From: Ginkgo biloba
Taxonomy: Eukaryota; Streptophyta; Ginkgoopsida; Ginkgoales; Ginkgoaceae
Reading direction: 5' to 3'
Assembly: GCA_024626585.1 (NCBI GenBank)
Contig: JANKJI010000003.1
Coordinates: 142,836,435 to 142,847,457 of the forward strand
DNA: 11,023 nt
Below the pieces are notes generated by a model. That model worked only from the letters and a program-made list of their open reading frames with translations, searched no databases and was not told where the DNA came from. The translations under genes were made by a program, and so were the position numbers. This document shows positions 1-8,608 of the stretch, one piece after another. The first letter of the stretch is position 1; the number at the start of each line of letters is the position of its first letter.

Positions 1-1751
1 TAAGGTCTATATATTCCACATGATCCTTAACAAGGTCCCTATGGCTCTTTTGTTCCTTATACACCTCCTCACATAGGATATTAATTAATGCAGGTGCAAA
101 ATCCATATTTTATGCCCTCCATTTCTACTACTATCTTCATAAATAATGTCAGTCCATCTTTCACCCCACCTTAGCCACAAGCATCTAGTGTGGTTATCAA
201 TCCTAGTTGGAATGTAGTCCAACCTATTATAAGTTATTGAAAATACTATATGGATTATGTTAAAAATTATATTTCCCCATCCCTCATTCTAGTTATGTAT
301 CCTAAGCCACTCTTAGAGTTATCTAATTTTCATGGGTCAATAGAATCTAATCTCATCTCCCATGTTGATGTGTTTGCTCTCACTTATGTAGACTTCATGC
401 ATTAAGATGAGGTGGTATTGAGACTTCTCCCTATGTATTTAGTGGGAGAGGCCCTTAAGTGGTTTTATTGACTATTTGAAGGGTCTATAGGAACTATTAA
501 ATAGCTAGTAGACTTGTTTATTCAATATTTTGATGTGGCAAAACCATTAGACACTAGTATCAAAGCTTTATTTTCCTTGAAATGAGGCTTGGATGAGTCA
601 AACTTTAATTTTGTAAGGAGGTTTAGGATGCTAGTACATACCTGTAAGACTCCCTTTGTGGGGAGACAATTGTATGATATTTTTATGAATTCCTTGTGAT
701 CATAAGTGCATCTATAAGTCCTTAAAGTTGCCCAACCTTATATTATGATTCCATGGACAAATGTCTCACTTATGATGTGTTTGAAATTCAAGCTGAAATT
801 AAATTTTTTAGGCCTGAAGGAATCTCAAGTTTTAAAAGAAAACGTGCCATAAATGATGTGATTGCAAATTCTATGACCACATCTGAGTTTTCAAATAGAC
901 TCATGGATCCCATCACCTCTGTTATCAAGTAATTGGAGAGAATTATTATTAACTCTACCAAGAAACCCTCTCCAAATAATAATGAGGGAGAAGATAAAGA
1001 CAAGGAGATAAAAAAGATACAGTTGAATTAGAAAGAGTTTGACTCTCCAAAGTAGAAATCCCTTCCTTTCATGTGGTTTAAGCATCATCCATATGATCCC
1101 ACTTTATGGTGTGCTAAGGCACACTATTTTATTTTTCAATGCCTTTTAGTATAGCAACAAGCCCATGACCAAGAAGAATGGAATCCAAATGATGACCTAT
1201 GAATTTCTTAGGACCCTTTTCTCGAACATGATAATAAATCTAAAGGGAAGAAGAAGAAGAACAATAGGAAATTTGGAGGTCATAATAAAACCACTACTAA
1301 GAATAAGAAATTTAACTCTAGTGATTATGCATCTACTACTTATGTAGAAGAGGAAGAATCACCCAAGTCTTCTTCCAAAATGGTACATTTTAAGTAGACC
1401 ACAGATGGATCAAAGGTTAAAGTCAGAATGGAAAATTATTCAGGTGGAGGTCTTATCCTAAATTTAAAACAAATAAATGAGATTATTTCTAGCACTCTAA
1501 CTAATAATTTTATTTATAATGCTATCATTTCTCATATCCTTTCCAACTATACTATGCATATCAAAGTACAAGAAGAGAAGGTGAAACTAGATCTCCAAAA
1601 TCTTCTTGAATTGATTGATTATTGGGGCTCAAATACCTATACCACTAGGCATGTTCCCCTTAAATCATCTCCTCCTTATCGTAGGGATTGCAACCATATC
1701 ATAAATAGGGATCGTGGAATACTATGTCCCATAGTGATCACTCTCAAATGA
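1..1751 (+). pseudogene. gag: Decayed Ty3/gypsy gag (5' end outside window)
   Basis: Gag forms the particle that packages retrotransposon RNA in the cytoplasm. The reading follows frame 1 to about 700, then frame 3 from about 756 to the stop at 1749-1751, so there is at least one frameshift plus about 18 internal stops. The N-terminal part is Pro/Gln-rich (GPYGSFVPYTPP near 40). A Retrotrans_gag-like domain lies at about 300-720, with LPMYLVGEALKWF followed by FVRRFRMLVHTC and LYDIFMNSL, in the order expected of plant gag. A His/Cys-containing stretch at 1070-1150 (FKHHPYDPTLWCAKAH...FQC) sits where a zinc knuckle belongs but does not keep the CCHC spacing. A Lys-rich stretch (KSKGKKKKNNRK, about 1230-1275) could bind nucleic acid. 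The last 107 codons (1428-1748) are open. No protease or RT follows directly. The family call is good; the clade is not determined from gag alone. Confidence 0.75.
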
Positions 1752-2094
1752 CCATCGCATTTTATTTTCCTTAATTTCCCTACTCTAGGGGAAAGACCAA
1801 AGGATGTAGGGAAGTAGTTACCACTCTCCAACTTGCCATTTCATCATGTATACCTCCATATAATGATAGTTGAGGATATGGTGGTGGTGTGGCACCCATC
1901 ATGTGATATAATTAATTTCATATGAGTTGTAATAATTTATGTTTATATATAATGATTGCCCATATCACTGTGCCTCTACACAAGTTTTGAAGATAACCTA
2001 TATTGTAGGACTGAGCATGCATTTTTATGTTTCCAAATTTTTTTGTATGATGATGTAATCCTTTCCATTTTGTAAATAGAATAATATATATTTT
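1752..2094 (+). other. Gag 3' flank, LTR- or 3'UTR-like
   Basis: No gene is visible, apart from a short gag-like extension in another frame near 1808-1900 (REVVTTLQLAISS, one stop, then GYGGGVAPIM). A purine-rich stretch at about 1787-1797 could be a polypurine tract. A TATA-like box (TTTATATATAATG) lies at about 1941-1953. Near 2040-2090 there are TTTGTA repeats and an AATAAT-type signal just before the A-run. This order would fit the U3-R part of an LTR, or the 3' end of a polyadenylated transcript. Neither is proven because no second LTR copy or target duplication is seen. Confidence 0.35.
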
Positions 2095-2104
2095 AAAAAA
2101 AAAA
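2095..2104 (+). repeat. A10 tract, possible relic poly(A)
   Basis: Ten consecutive A residues follow TTTT, about 12 bases downstream of an AATAAT-like signal, at the end of the gag-bearing segment. This looks like a templated or retroposed poly(A) end, but in such AT-rich DNA a run of ten could arise by chance. Confidence 0.3.
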
Positions 2105-2740
2105 TAATAATAGCATCAATTTAACCAAACCTATATATATAACTATGGTTATCTAATACTAAGGTAGGTTTAGATCAATCCTTAACCAAGGTTAGGTTAG
2201 TAATTAATGATAATAATTTGACTATATATCTAAATCCTCTTTAAAAATATTAAAAACATCAGATCGATCATGCCCTTACATAAATATGTTAGTTTAATGG
2301 TTAATTATTTCATTTATACTTAACTCAATAACATATGTAGAATATATATTTTTAAAATACATATATCCACAACCCAATCATACACTTACTTATGGTTAGT
2401 TTAATATTTAACTATGGTTAGGTAAAGACTTAACTATGGTTGGGTTAATACTTTTCTAAAAGTATTCTTATATAAAATTTCTATTAAAATAATAATAATA
2501 TATTAATAAAATGATATTTCATGCCAATTATTTTCTATGGGTATGTACTATTTGCATATAAATATATTCATTTGGCAAATTAGTTTAATAGATAACACAT
2601 ATACTATATATGTTAAAGGAAAAGGTCTCCAAAAAAACATAATTTTTCCCTTCAAAGGGTGTAAAATTAGCAAATATAATAGGCTTTCCCATAATAATTT
2701 TAAAAATATGGCACACTTTTTGTTTAATTATTTCCTATAG
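2105..2740. other. AT-rich gene-free stretch
   Basis: No reading frame with recognisable content is present on either strand. It contains scattered copies of a (AAC)TATGGTTAGG-like phrase near 2141, 2391, 2413 and 2435, and a related AACCAAGGTTAGG near 2183. Its right edge is where the opposite-strand reverse transcriptase becomes unreadable, so part of it may be unrecognisable remains of that element. Confidence 0.5.
2391..2451. repeat. 22-bp tandem repeat, about 2.8 units
   Basis: TATGGTT begins at 2391, 2413 and 2435, exactly 22 bases apart. Flanking bases match too: the first two units end in TTAAC or TTTAAC before the next TATGGTT. This is a short minisatellite with no evident function. 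Confidence 0.7.
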
Positions 2741-3010
2741 AAAATTTATTTTGTTAAAGATTGGTTAAAATATAGTAATAGAGCTATAAATGGCCCATAT
2801 AGTTTTCCTTAATGTAATTCATCTATCAAGTCATCATTCTTGGGTATAAGAAACTTATTTATGATGGTAATCTTAATCAATTCTCTATAGTCAATTCATA
2901 GCCTATATTAGCCACCTTTCTTCCTTACTAAACCACTAAGGAAGCATACAAACTCTTTATTTTTATAATTTCCCATTAATTAATCAAATCTTGTGTGAGC
3001 CTTTTAATTT
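2740..3010 (-). pseudogene. pol: Reverse transcriptase N-terminal fragment, chromovirus-like
   Basis: RT copies element RNA into DNA. On the minus strand, about 2955 down to 2812 reads EFVCFLSGLVRKKGG, stop, YRL, stop, IDYRELIKITIINKF and then DDLIDELH. These are the conserved blocks at the start of a plant Ty3/gypsy RT in the right order, with internal stops where Trp and Arg or Gln codons are expected. The next block, which carries the first catalytic Asp, is no longer convincing below about 2800, and the YxDD box is absent. It lies downstream of the protease fragment in the same direction. Confidence 0.75.
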
Positions 3011-3269
3011 TTCCTTTTGTTTGTAACGATAATGGTAGGACTTTATATTTGTTATTCCCTTATTTCAATTTTTATTATATTCTCCTTATTATGATACAAT
3101 GGAATTCTCTTGGGTAGGCCTTTGAATACCTAACTATGTCTTTTTAGTACTAGCTACATATCTTCCTTTTGTTGCTTTGAATATTCATGGTTGTCTTATT
3201 GAGATGTATTCACCCTAGTTTATGGATCCATTTGATATAAACTTGCTACAAATATTAGGTGTTCTTTCC

Positions 3270-3700
3270 TAAAGATCTTGTCCATTTTTTAGTGTTTACC
3301 ACTTTATTAGATGTATCCCTACTACCAAATATCTTGTATTTCATCCCTTACAACTTAAATGAGATGAAGTTTTTGATCTTATTAGTCTAGTGTGTACCTA
3401 ATTTTACCAACCATTATATCTCTAAGAATCTACCAACTCCTTTAATTGGTATGAAATAGAAGTCATCCTTTAATATATAATCTCCCATTTGAAGTTTCAT
3501 ATTTCATACTACTCCTCTATACATGATAGCATAATACCTTATAATTAATCTTAAAAATGTGTCACTTCTATCTATATATAATGCCATTGTTTGAATCTAT
3601 TTTATGTCCAAAAAATTTAGTGTCATTTCTAAATCCACTATTATTAATATCCTATTCTTCTTGATAAACCTATGTATATTTAATATTTCTATCCATGGTT
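3270..3700 (-). pseudogene. Retroviral-type aspartic protease region, decayed
   Basis: The protease cuts the Gag-Pol polyprotein. On the minus strand, 3645-3601 reads IIVDLEMTLNFLDIK. It aligns with the plant protease active-site block, but the D-S/T-G triad is damaged to D-L-E. Further on, from 3500, MKLQMGDYILKDDFYF, then WLVKLGTH and GMKYKIFG (about 3345-3325) match the conserved region between the active site and RT in plant chromoviruses. An acidic linker (YEEQQHVDSDNDEYG, about 3800) precedes it, as in gag-pro junctions. Several stops are present and the copy cannot be active. A 72-codon open frame on the plus strand at 3604-3822 is only the complement of this region. Confidence 0.65.
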
Positions 3701-3859
3701 TTCCCATTATTACATTTATTTATAATGTTAGCATACCTATATGTACTAAAGGTGTGTCTATATATTTTTTGTTAATTCCATATTCATCATTGTCTGAATC
3801 CACATGTTGTTGTTCCTCATAGGAGTATTTTTATTGCATATATTCTAATTTATCCTTTA

Positions 3860-4809
3860 ACATTTTTTCCATAAATAATTTATTTGTATATTTTTTTAAA
3901 ATCAACCTTAGGAATATGGTTTGCTAAATATTTCATGGGGATTATTTCCTATCCTTAATTAGCTACATATTTATGTATTTCTAGATTTAAAGTATTTTGT
4001 CTTTAGATGAGATACTTTATCATATTTTGAGAATGATATCCTCATTTTATTGCTTATATACATTCTTATAAATGTTTATTATTTTTATTTTGCCTACTTA
4101 GACAAATATATAACATCATTTAGCAATTTAAAATTTGACATCCTTACTTGGAACCTTATTTCATATCTTAGAATGCCATATATAATTCTTTGATATCATC
4201 TTGTCCCATTTTATCTTTTTATTCTAAAATCTGAAACTTTTATGTATTGTTTGACCATCATTTATTTCTAGTAAAAGTGTTCTAATTGGATATTATATGG
4301 GTAATTCTAATTCCTATCAAACCTTAGATGTAATTCATTAATAAATTTAAGAAAGGAATTTAATTCATGTTCATTTGGCTTAACCGTATAGTTCCCTAAG
4401 TGTGATCTAACCCTTTTTATTTATGTCTCCATAACTTCTATTACATGTGAATACATAGTCTCATTTCTAAATCCAATTTGTCCACTAAAATTAAAATAGG
4501 ATATTTTAACTTGTGTATTTATGATAATTTTTTCTTGGTTGCTATTATTTTGGGGATTCTCATTTCTTCATTGTTCCTTATGTAGTAACATTTTTTAACT
4601 TGTGCCTTACCTTATGGTGTCTTCGTTCTTTATCTCTATAATTCTTATGCTCGAGACTTTGTATTGGGCCTTGAAGATTTTATGTTTAGTAATCATATGA
4701 TCTCTTTTTTCACTCATTCCCTTTTCTAATTCTAACATTTTCTCTTTTTCTTCCATTTCATAATTATCATGTTGTCTAGTCAATACTATATGTTAGCCCT
4801 TTCTTCCAT
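3860..4809 (-). pseudogene. gag: Decayed gag of the minus-strand element
   Basis: The probable start is the minus-strand ATG at 4809-4807 (MEERANI), about 15 bases after the primer-binding site. The reading passes through a charged stretch (KWKKKRK or, in another frame, MEEKEKMLELEKGMSEK-like residues, about 4760-4700) and changes frame several times. The clearest gag signature is at about 4175-4085: GILRYEIRFQVRMSN, then LNDVIYLSK. It matches the 'GL.eeIr..V...p.tl.eA..lAk' block at the end of plant Retrotrans_gag domains. No CCHC zinc knuckle could be found before the protease. The start and middle are inferred from position. Confidence 0.5.
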
Positions 4810-4824
4810 AGGATCGTTACAAAT

Positions 4825-4836
4825 GATCTTACACCA
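4825..4836 (-). other. Primer-binding site remnant (tRNA-Met type)
   Basis: The minus-strand sequence TGGTGTAAGATC matches the plant initiator tRNA-Met primer-binding consensus TGGTATCAGAGC at 9 of 12 positions. It lies two bases from a TTACA LTR-like terminus and 15 bases before the gag ATG, exactly where a PBS belongs. Reverse transcription would start here. Confidence 0.65.
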
Positions 4837-4838
4837 CT

Positions 4839-5270
4839 TGTAAGGCCCAAAAGTGGCCATAGTCAAAATAATTTATACAACTCATTTATAAACTACTTAA
4901 CAACTCATAGATAATCCACCAAAATACTTGAATAGTAAAATAACTTGATAGTAGACACCAAACATTCTATCATAAAGATTAGATATCAAGATATAAGAAC
5001 TATGGAAACATAAATAATAAGAGAGAGACCTAATAGTAACTACTACTAAGAGATGTAATGGAATCACCTTCTTCTAAGAAGATAATATTCTATAAAGGGT
5101 AAATGATTGGAATAAGTGGAGAAGAGATGACAATGAAATGAGGAAAGATAAATCCTTAACTAAAATTCCTATAACTTAGATCTTCAAGGTTGGATAGAGA
5201 ATATTTTTAACTATCATAATAATCCTTAATATTAATAACCCATGCACATAATATATATATATTTTAAAGT
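4839..5270 (-). other. 5' LTR remnant of the minus-strand element
   Basis: On the minus strand the sequence ends in GGGCCTTACA next to the PBS, so the terminal CA of an LTR falls at about 4839. Going back into it, a TATA-like CCTTTATAGA lies at about 5099-5090, which would put transcription start roughly 220 bases before the PBS. No coding sequence is visible here on either strand. The outer end could not be fixed: no matching TG with a flanking duplication was found, and 5270 is a guess placed before the plus-strand pol begins. Confidence 0.45.
5248..5263. repeat. (AT)n microsatellite
   Basis: A simple AT dinucleotide run. A similar short run lies near 6967-6979. No function is inferred. 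Confidence 0.8.
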
Positions 5271-5559
5271 GTTAAATTAAGATAAATTAAGAGTTTGATG
5301 ATATTGAGTTTCACTTGAACCATCACTAAAATAGGATTTAGTTATGATCATTAAGATCATAATAGAATCCATTAGATTATAAGACAATAATGATCAATTG
5401 TCCCAAATATTATAGGATGATAAAATAGATTCTACACATGATATTCTATAATTTTTTCAACAACAAACTAAAAATTATAATACAAGGAATCCAATGGACA
5501 TATACCTATTAAGAATAAGGGAGAATAAAAACCTTCTCATTAGGAAGGACTTAGAGTAG

Positions 5560-6440
5560 ATAAAAAAGAGAAGGCATAAGAAATGTTAAAGAAATATCAA
5601 GGAGTTCTCTCTTGGAGCCACACTAATTTAAAGGGAATTGATCCTTTAATTGATCAATATTACATCTTCACATAAGATAATTAAAAACTTATCTATCAAC
5701 CCCAATGGTGAATCAACCCAATAATGATGAAAATTATTAAAGATGAATTGGATAAGTTATTATTAATAGAGATGATTTATCCTATTTTTTATACTAAATG
5801 GGTTTCTTCATTGGTCATTATTCCAAAGAAAGGCAACGAGTGGAAAATATGTATTGATTATTTCATGTTGAACAAAGCTACTAGGAAGGATTATTTCCTT
5901 TATTATTCATTGACCAAGTTCTTGACTAGTTGGACAATAAGAAATATTTTTCATTCTTAGACAACGTCTTGGGGTATAATCAGATTTAGGTTGCTCTTGA
6001 ACATAAATATAAAACTACATTCACATGTCCATGGGATACCCTTTCTTATTGAGTTCTTCTATTTATATTGTATAATTCTATAACCACCTTTTAATATATT
6101 GTGGGGAGCATTTTTTTTAGCATATCAATAATTTTACTAATGTTTATATGGATCAATTTTTAGTATGTCATGATTATTTTCAAGAATAATTGGATCAATT
6201 ATAGATTACACCACAAAAATATACCCAAATAAACCTGTCTATTAGTAGTGAAAAATATAAGATATTTTATACAAAAGGGATTGTACTCGATTATCACCTT
6301 TATCAAAAGAGTATTATAGTTGATCTAGCTAAGGAAATGGTCATCAAAAGTATTCAATCATCCACTAAAGTCAAGGATTTTCAAACTTTTCTTAGTTTTT
6401 TGGATTATTTTCATTGACTTATTAAGGATTTTAGTAAGAT
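5560..6440 (+). pseudogene. pol: Reverse transcriptase domain, decayed
   Basis: Frame 3 from 5583 is open from 5724 to 5957 and holds ELDKLLLIEMIYPI, WVSSLVIIPKKGNEWKICID and LNKATRKDYF, the classic first RT blocks. The frame shifts near 5930: frame 2 gives KKYFSFLDNVLGYNQI and KTTFTCPW, keeping the first catalytic Asp (FLD). After another shift, frame 1 at 6142 reads VYMDQFLV. The catalytic YMDD box has become YMDQ (6145-6156), so the enzyme is dead even apart from the stops. Downstream blocks SISSEKYKIFYTKGIVLDYHL and FQTFLSFLDYFH complete the RT thumb/connection pattern. Confidence 0.85.
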
Positions 6441-6479
6441 AAAATCCCCCTTGCATTAATTATTAGCATAATTCAATTC

Positions 6480-6960
6480 ATTTTAATGAACAAACGAGTG
6501 TGAAATATATTTCAAACCTTGAAATATAAGTTGGTTTTTGTTTTGATTCTAAATGGATCTAATTGGGAGCTTTCCTTTGATATTTATATATATTATTTTG
6601 ATATCACAATTAGTGTTTTATAAGAACACATAAATATGGGTCCATTGTATACTCCATTAATGTCATCAGTAAGGCCATATTTCTAATCAAATAGAATCTT
6701 TGGAAATTGTGTTTGTGATTGATAAATTACATCACTATATTTTTGGTTTTTGTGCAATCATTTATAAAATTATAATTATTAAAAAAATAAAAATTCCTTA
6801 TATCATTTTATGGCTATTGTTATTATAAGAATATTAAGATATTTGATAAATTAGGGCATTATAATATGGTAGTAAATACATTTTTTATAAATATTAGATC
6901 TTCCCACTGATGGTTCTTTTTTTAGATAAGTACTTATTCACTATAATTTAATCCATTCTA
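6480..6960 (+). pseudogene. pol: RNase H domain, decayed
   Basis: This domain would remove RNA from the RNA-DNA hybrid. From 6561 (frame 3) it reads NWELSFDIYIYYFDITISVL, stop, EHINMGP. It follows the family pattern, but the position normally holding the first catalytic Asp is Tyr. From 6694, ESLEIVFVIDKLHHYIFGF matches the conserved 'E.lavVfAi.kfrhYi.G' block. A Trp-Leu-rich LWLLLL, stop, EY (about 6805-6835) matches the RWLLLLQEF-like end of the domain. Frames change at least twice. Confidence 0.7.
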
Positions 6961-7079
6961 TGGTACATATATATATATCAAATTATGTAGCCACAAGAGT
7001 TATTTCCTAACATATTTCTCAAAATTAAAGGAAATAATTAATTTGATAAAGTGTAAATTACACATAGATTGTAGGATAT

Positions 7080-8191
7080 ATTTATAAGGTTAGAAAAAAT
7101 AATGTCCTTCACTAATTTCTTTAAGAAGATGAAATATTTGATGCTTTGAAAGAAACCCATAATGAACCATATGGAGGTAATTTTATACCTTTAAGGATTA
7201 TTCAAAAGATCTTGTGTATTGGCTATCGGTGGCCCTCTCTCTTTAAATATTATAAGGAGCATTCCTATTCATTTAATATTTACTAATGCATAGAAAACCC
7301 TATTAAGAGTGGAGCTATAATGCTATATCTAGTAATGGAACTCTATCCATTCAAAAGATAATAACTATATTTTTTTGGAACCACAATACTAGGCTTGAAG
7401 AAAAATTATAAATATATTCTAATCTGAACAAGCTATGTTATAAAGTAGGATGAATTTCATCTAATGTTAAAAGTAAATTCAAAGAATATGGTCATGCAAT
7501 TTATACGAAGATTATTTCACTTGTTATAGAACTCCTAAATAACTAGTTAATGATTAAGGAACCCCATTTGTCAATAAGGTCATTAAATCCTTAACGAATG
7601 AATACCAAATTTATCATAAAAAATCTACCCAATATGATCCTTAATCCAATGGGTAGATGAAGGTGAAAAAACTAAAAATGGAGAATATACTTACTAAAAC
7701 AGTTCATATCATTTGGAATGATCATTTTCCCAATGTTGTATGGGATTATTATATTATTTAGAAGAGTACAAATTTATTCACCTATTTGAAGATAGTTTAT
7801 TATAAGCATGTTATATTTCCTATTGAATTTAAAATAAAGACTATGAATACCAATAGATATATACTTACCTATAAAAAGAAGAATAAAAATGTATTCTCTA
7901 ACTAAATTCCTTAGAATAAGTTTAGGAAGAATCTCAATTATAGACACAACCAACCCAACAATAATAGAAGTATTGGCACAACCATTATATTTGATAGAAG
8001 ACCTTTCACTTAGAGATTGGGAATTATTATATGATTACATATTTGGATAATTTCTAATAAAATTAGAGGTATGATTAATGGTACCTTATGAGATTAAGTA
8101 AGTTTATCAAAATGGTGTTGTTCATCTTTCCACCATCAAGTCATCTAGTTAGGAACTTTTTGCCAATGGCTATGATACATGTATGCATTAA
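7080..8191 (+). pseudogene. pol: Integrase, decayed, to the C-terminus
   Basis: Integrase would insert the cDNA. The N-terminal zinc-binding region is recognisable at about 7130-7245 (DEIFDALKETHNEPYGG, ILCIGYRWPSLF), with the second His and the Cys pair lost. The core is read from 7558 in frame 1: GTPFVNKVIKSLTNEYQIYH, KKSTQYDP, stop, SNG, then ENILTKTVHI and FPIEFKIKT (about 7818). The places expected to hold the three catalytic acids read as non-acidic residues; for example Glu after SNG is replaced by Lys. The C-terminal domain at 8078-8190 (frame 2) reads VPYEIK, stop, VYQNGVVHLSTIKSS, then ELFANGYDTCMH, stop, a typical plant integrase tail. No chromodomain is seen. Confidence 0.8.
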
Positions 8192-8370
8192 AATAATTGA
8201 GTAGAGATGAGTTTATTTAGAAGTTATATTAAAGAGGTAATATACACATTATCTCTATGAAATCTCTCATCCCATTATTTACTTATTAAATTAAAAGAAA
8301 AACATTAATAAAAAATGTACAAAAAATATATTAATGAAAAATAACATAAAAAATGATATTCATTATTCTA
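8192..8370. other. AT-rich spacer between pol and tandem array
   Basis: This is non-coding and very A-rich (8281-8350). Nothing specific was recognised beyond its position at the start of the element's presumed 3' untranslated region. Confidence 0.5.
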
Positions 8371-8608
8371 ATCACCTAAGAATTTCATTAGGGTGGAATT
8401 TATTATTTTCTATCGTCATCATTTTATGAAGGTATAATTTCTACTCTACAAAGATCAACATTTTATAGAGGTATACTTTATACTCTACTACCTTCAACAT
8501 TTCATCAAGGTAGATTTTTTTCTATACTACCCTCAACATTTCATAAAGGTAGAATTTTTTCTCTCTAACCCTAATCATATTATAAAGTTTAAAATGTTGA
8601 TTATTTTA
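8371..8608. repeat. 39-bp tandem repeat, about 6 units
   Basis: Imperfect units of the form 'CTACCCTCAACATTTCATAA' followed by AGGTAGAATTTTTTCTCT. The phase is constant: CATCATTT or CAACATTT begins at 8417, 8456, 8495 and 8534 (39 apart), and GTGGAATT at 8393 to GTAGAATT at 8549 is exactly 156 (4 x 39). The last unit (8569-8608) is more diverged. The array starts about 180 bases after pol, as expected for the repeat-rich 3' UTR of Tat/Ogre-type elements. Confidence 0.85.

Larger units (their letters stand above)
2740..5270 (-). mobile_element. Truncated chromovirus-like Ty3/gypsy element, minus strand
   Basis: Read on the minus strand from right to left, the parts come in the order of a Ty3/gypsy element: LTR-like DNA, primer-binding site, gag, aspartic protease, first part of reverse transcriptase. 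Recognition stops at about 2740 inside RT. The rest of RT, RNase H, integrase and the 3' LTR were not found, so the element is 3'-truncated or unrecognisable there. The RT start (LVRKKGG, IDYREL, KITI.NKF, DDLIDELH) and the protease C-terminal region resemble plant chromoviruses rather than the plus-strand pol at 5488-8191. The right border is approximate because no clean LTR edge or target duplication was seen. Confidence 0.7.
5488..8191 (+). mobile_element. pol: Decayed Ty3/gypsy pol (Athila/Tat-like), RT-RH-IN
   Basis: About 900 codons of pol can be followed in domain order RT, RNase H, integrase, the Ty3/gypsy order. The reading needs at least five frame changes and dozens of stops. It begins with a linker before RT (NPMDIYLLRIRENKNL from 5488, EMLKKYQGVLSWSH from 5580) and ends at the stop at 8189-8191. 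The wording of the RT and integrase blocks differs from the minus-strand chromovirus-like copy and looks closest to the non-chromoviral Athila/Tat side of plant Ty3/gypsy. That clade call is from memory of family patterns. No protease was found upstream of RT; the opposite-strand element lies there instead. Confidence 0.75.

Noticed and set aside
788-1088. Two overlapping minus-strand open frames
   Set aside because: They lie opposite the gag reading (frame 3), which is coding-like across the same stretch. They are shadows.
1165-1347. 60-codon plus-strand open frame
   Set aside because: It is out of frame with gag, which reads through the same bases with a Lys-rich gag-like tail in frame 3.
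2537-2740. 67-codon plus-strand open frame, and a 48-codon minus-strand open stretch at 2585-2734
   Set aside because: The composition is that of AT-rich noise. No family block is recognised, although the minus-strand piece could be unreadable remains of the truncated element.
3604-3822. 72-codon open frame on the plus strand, hydrophobic
   Set aside because: It is the complement of the minus-strand protease region, which carries recognisable family blocks; the plus-strand product resembles nothing known.
4839-5270. tRNA or small RNA gene near the PBS
   Set aside because: No cloverleaf or internal promoter boxes were found. The tRNA-like match is only the 12-base primer-binding complement.
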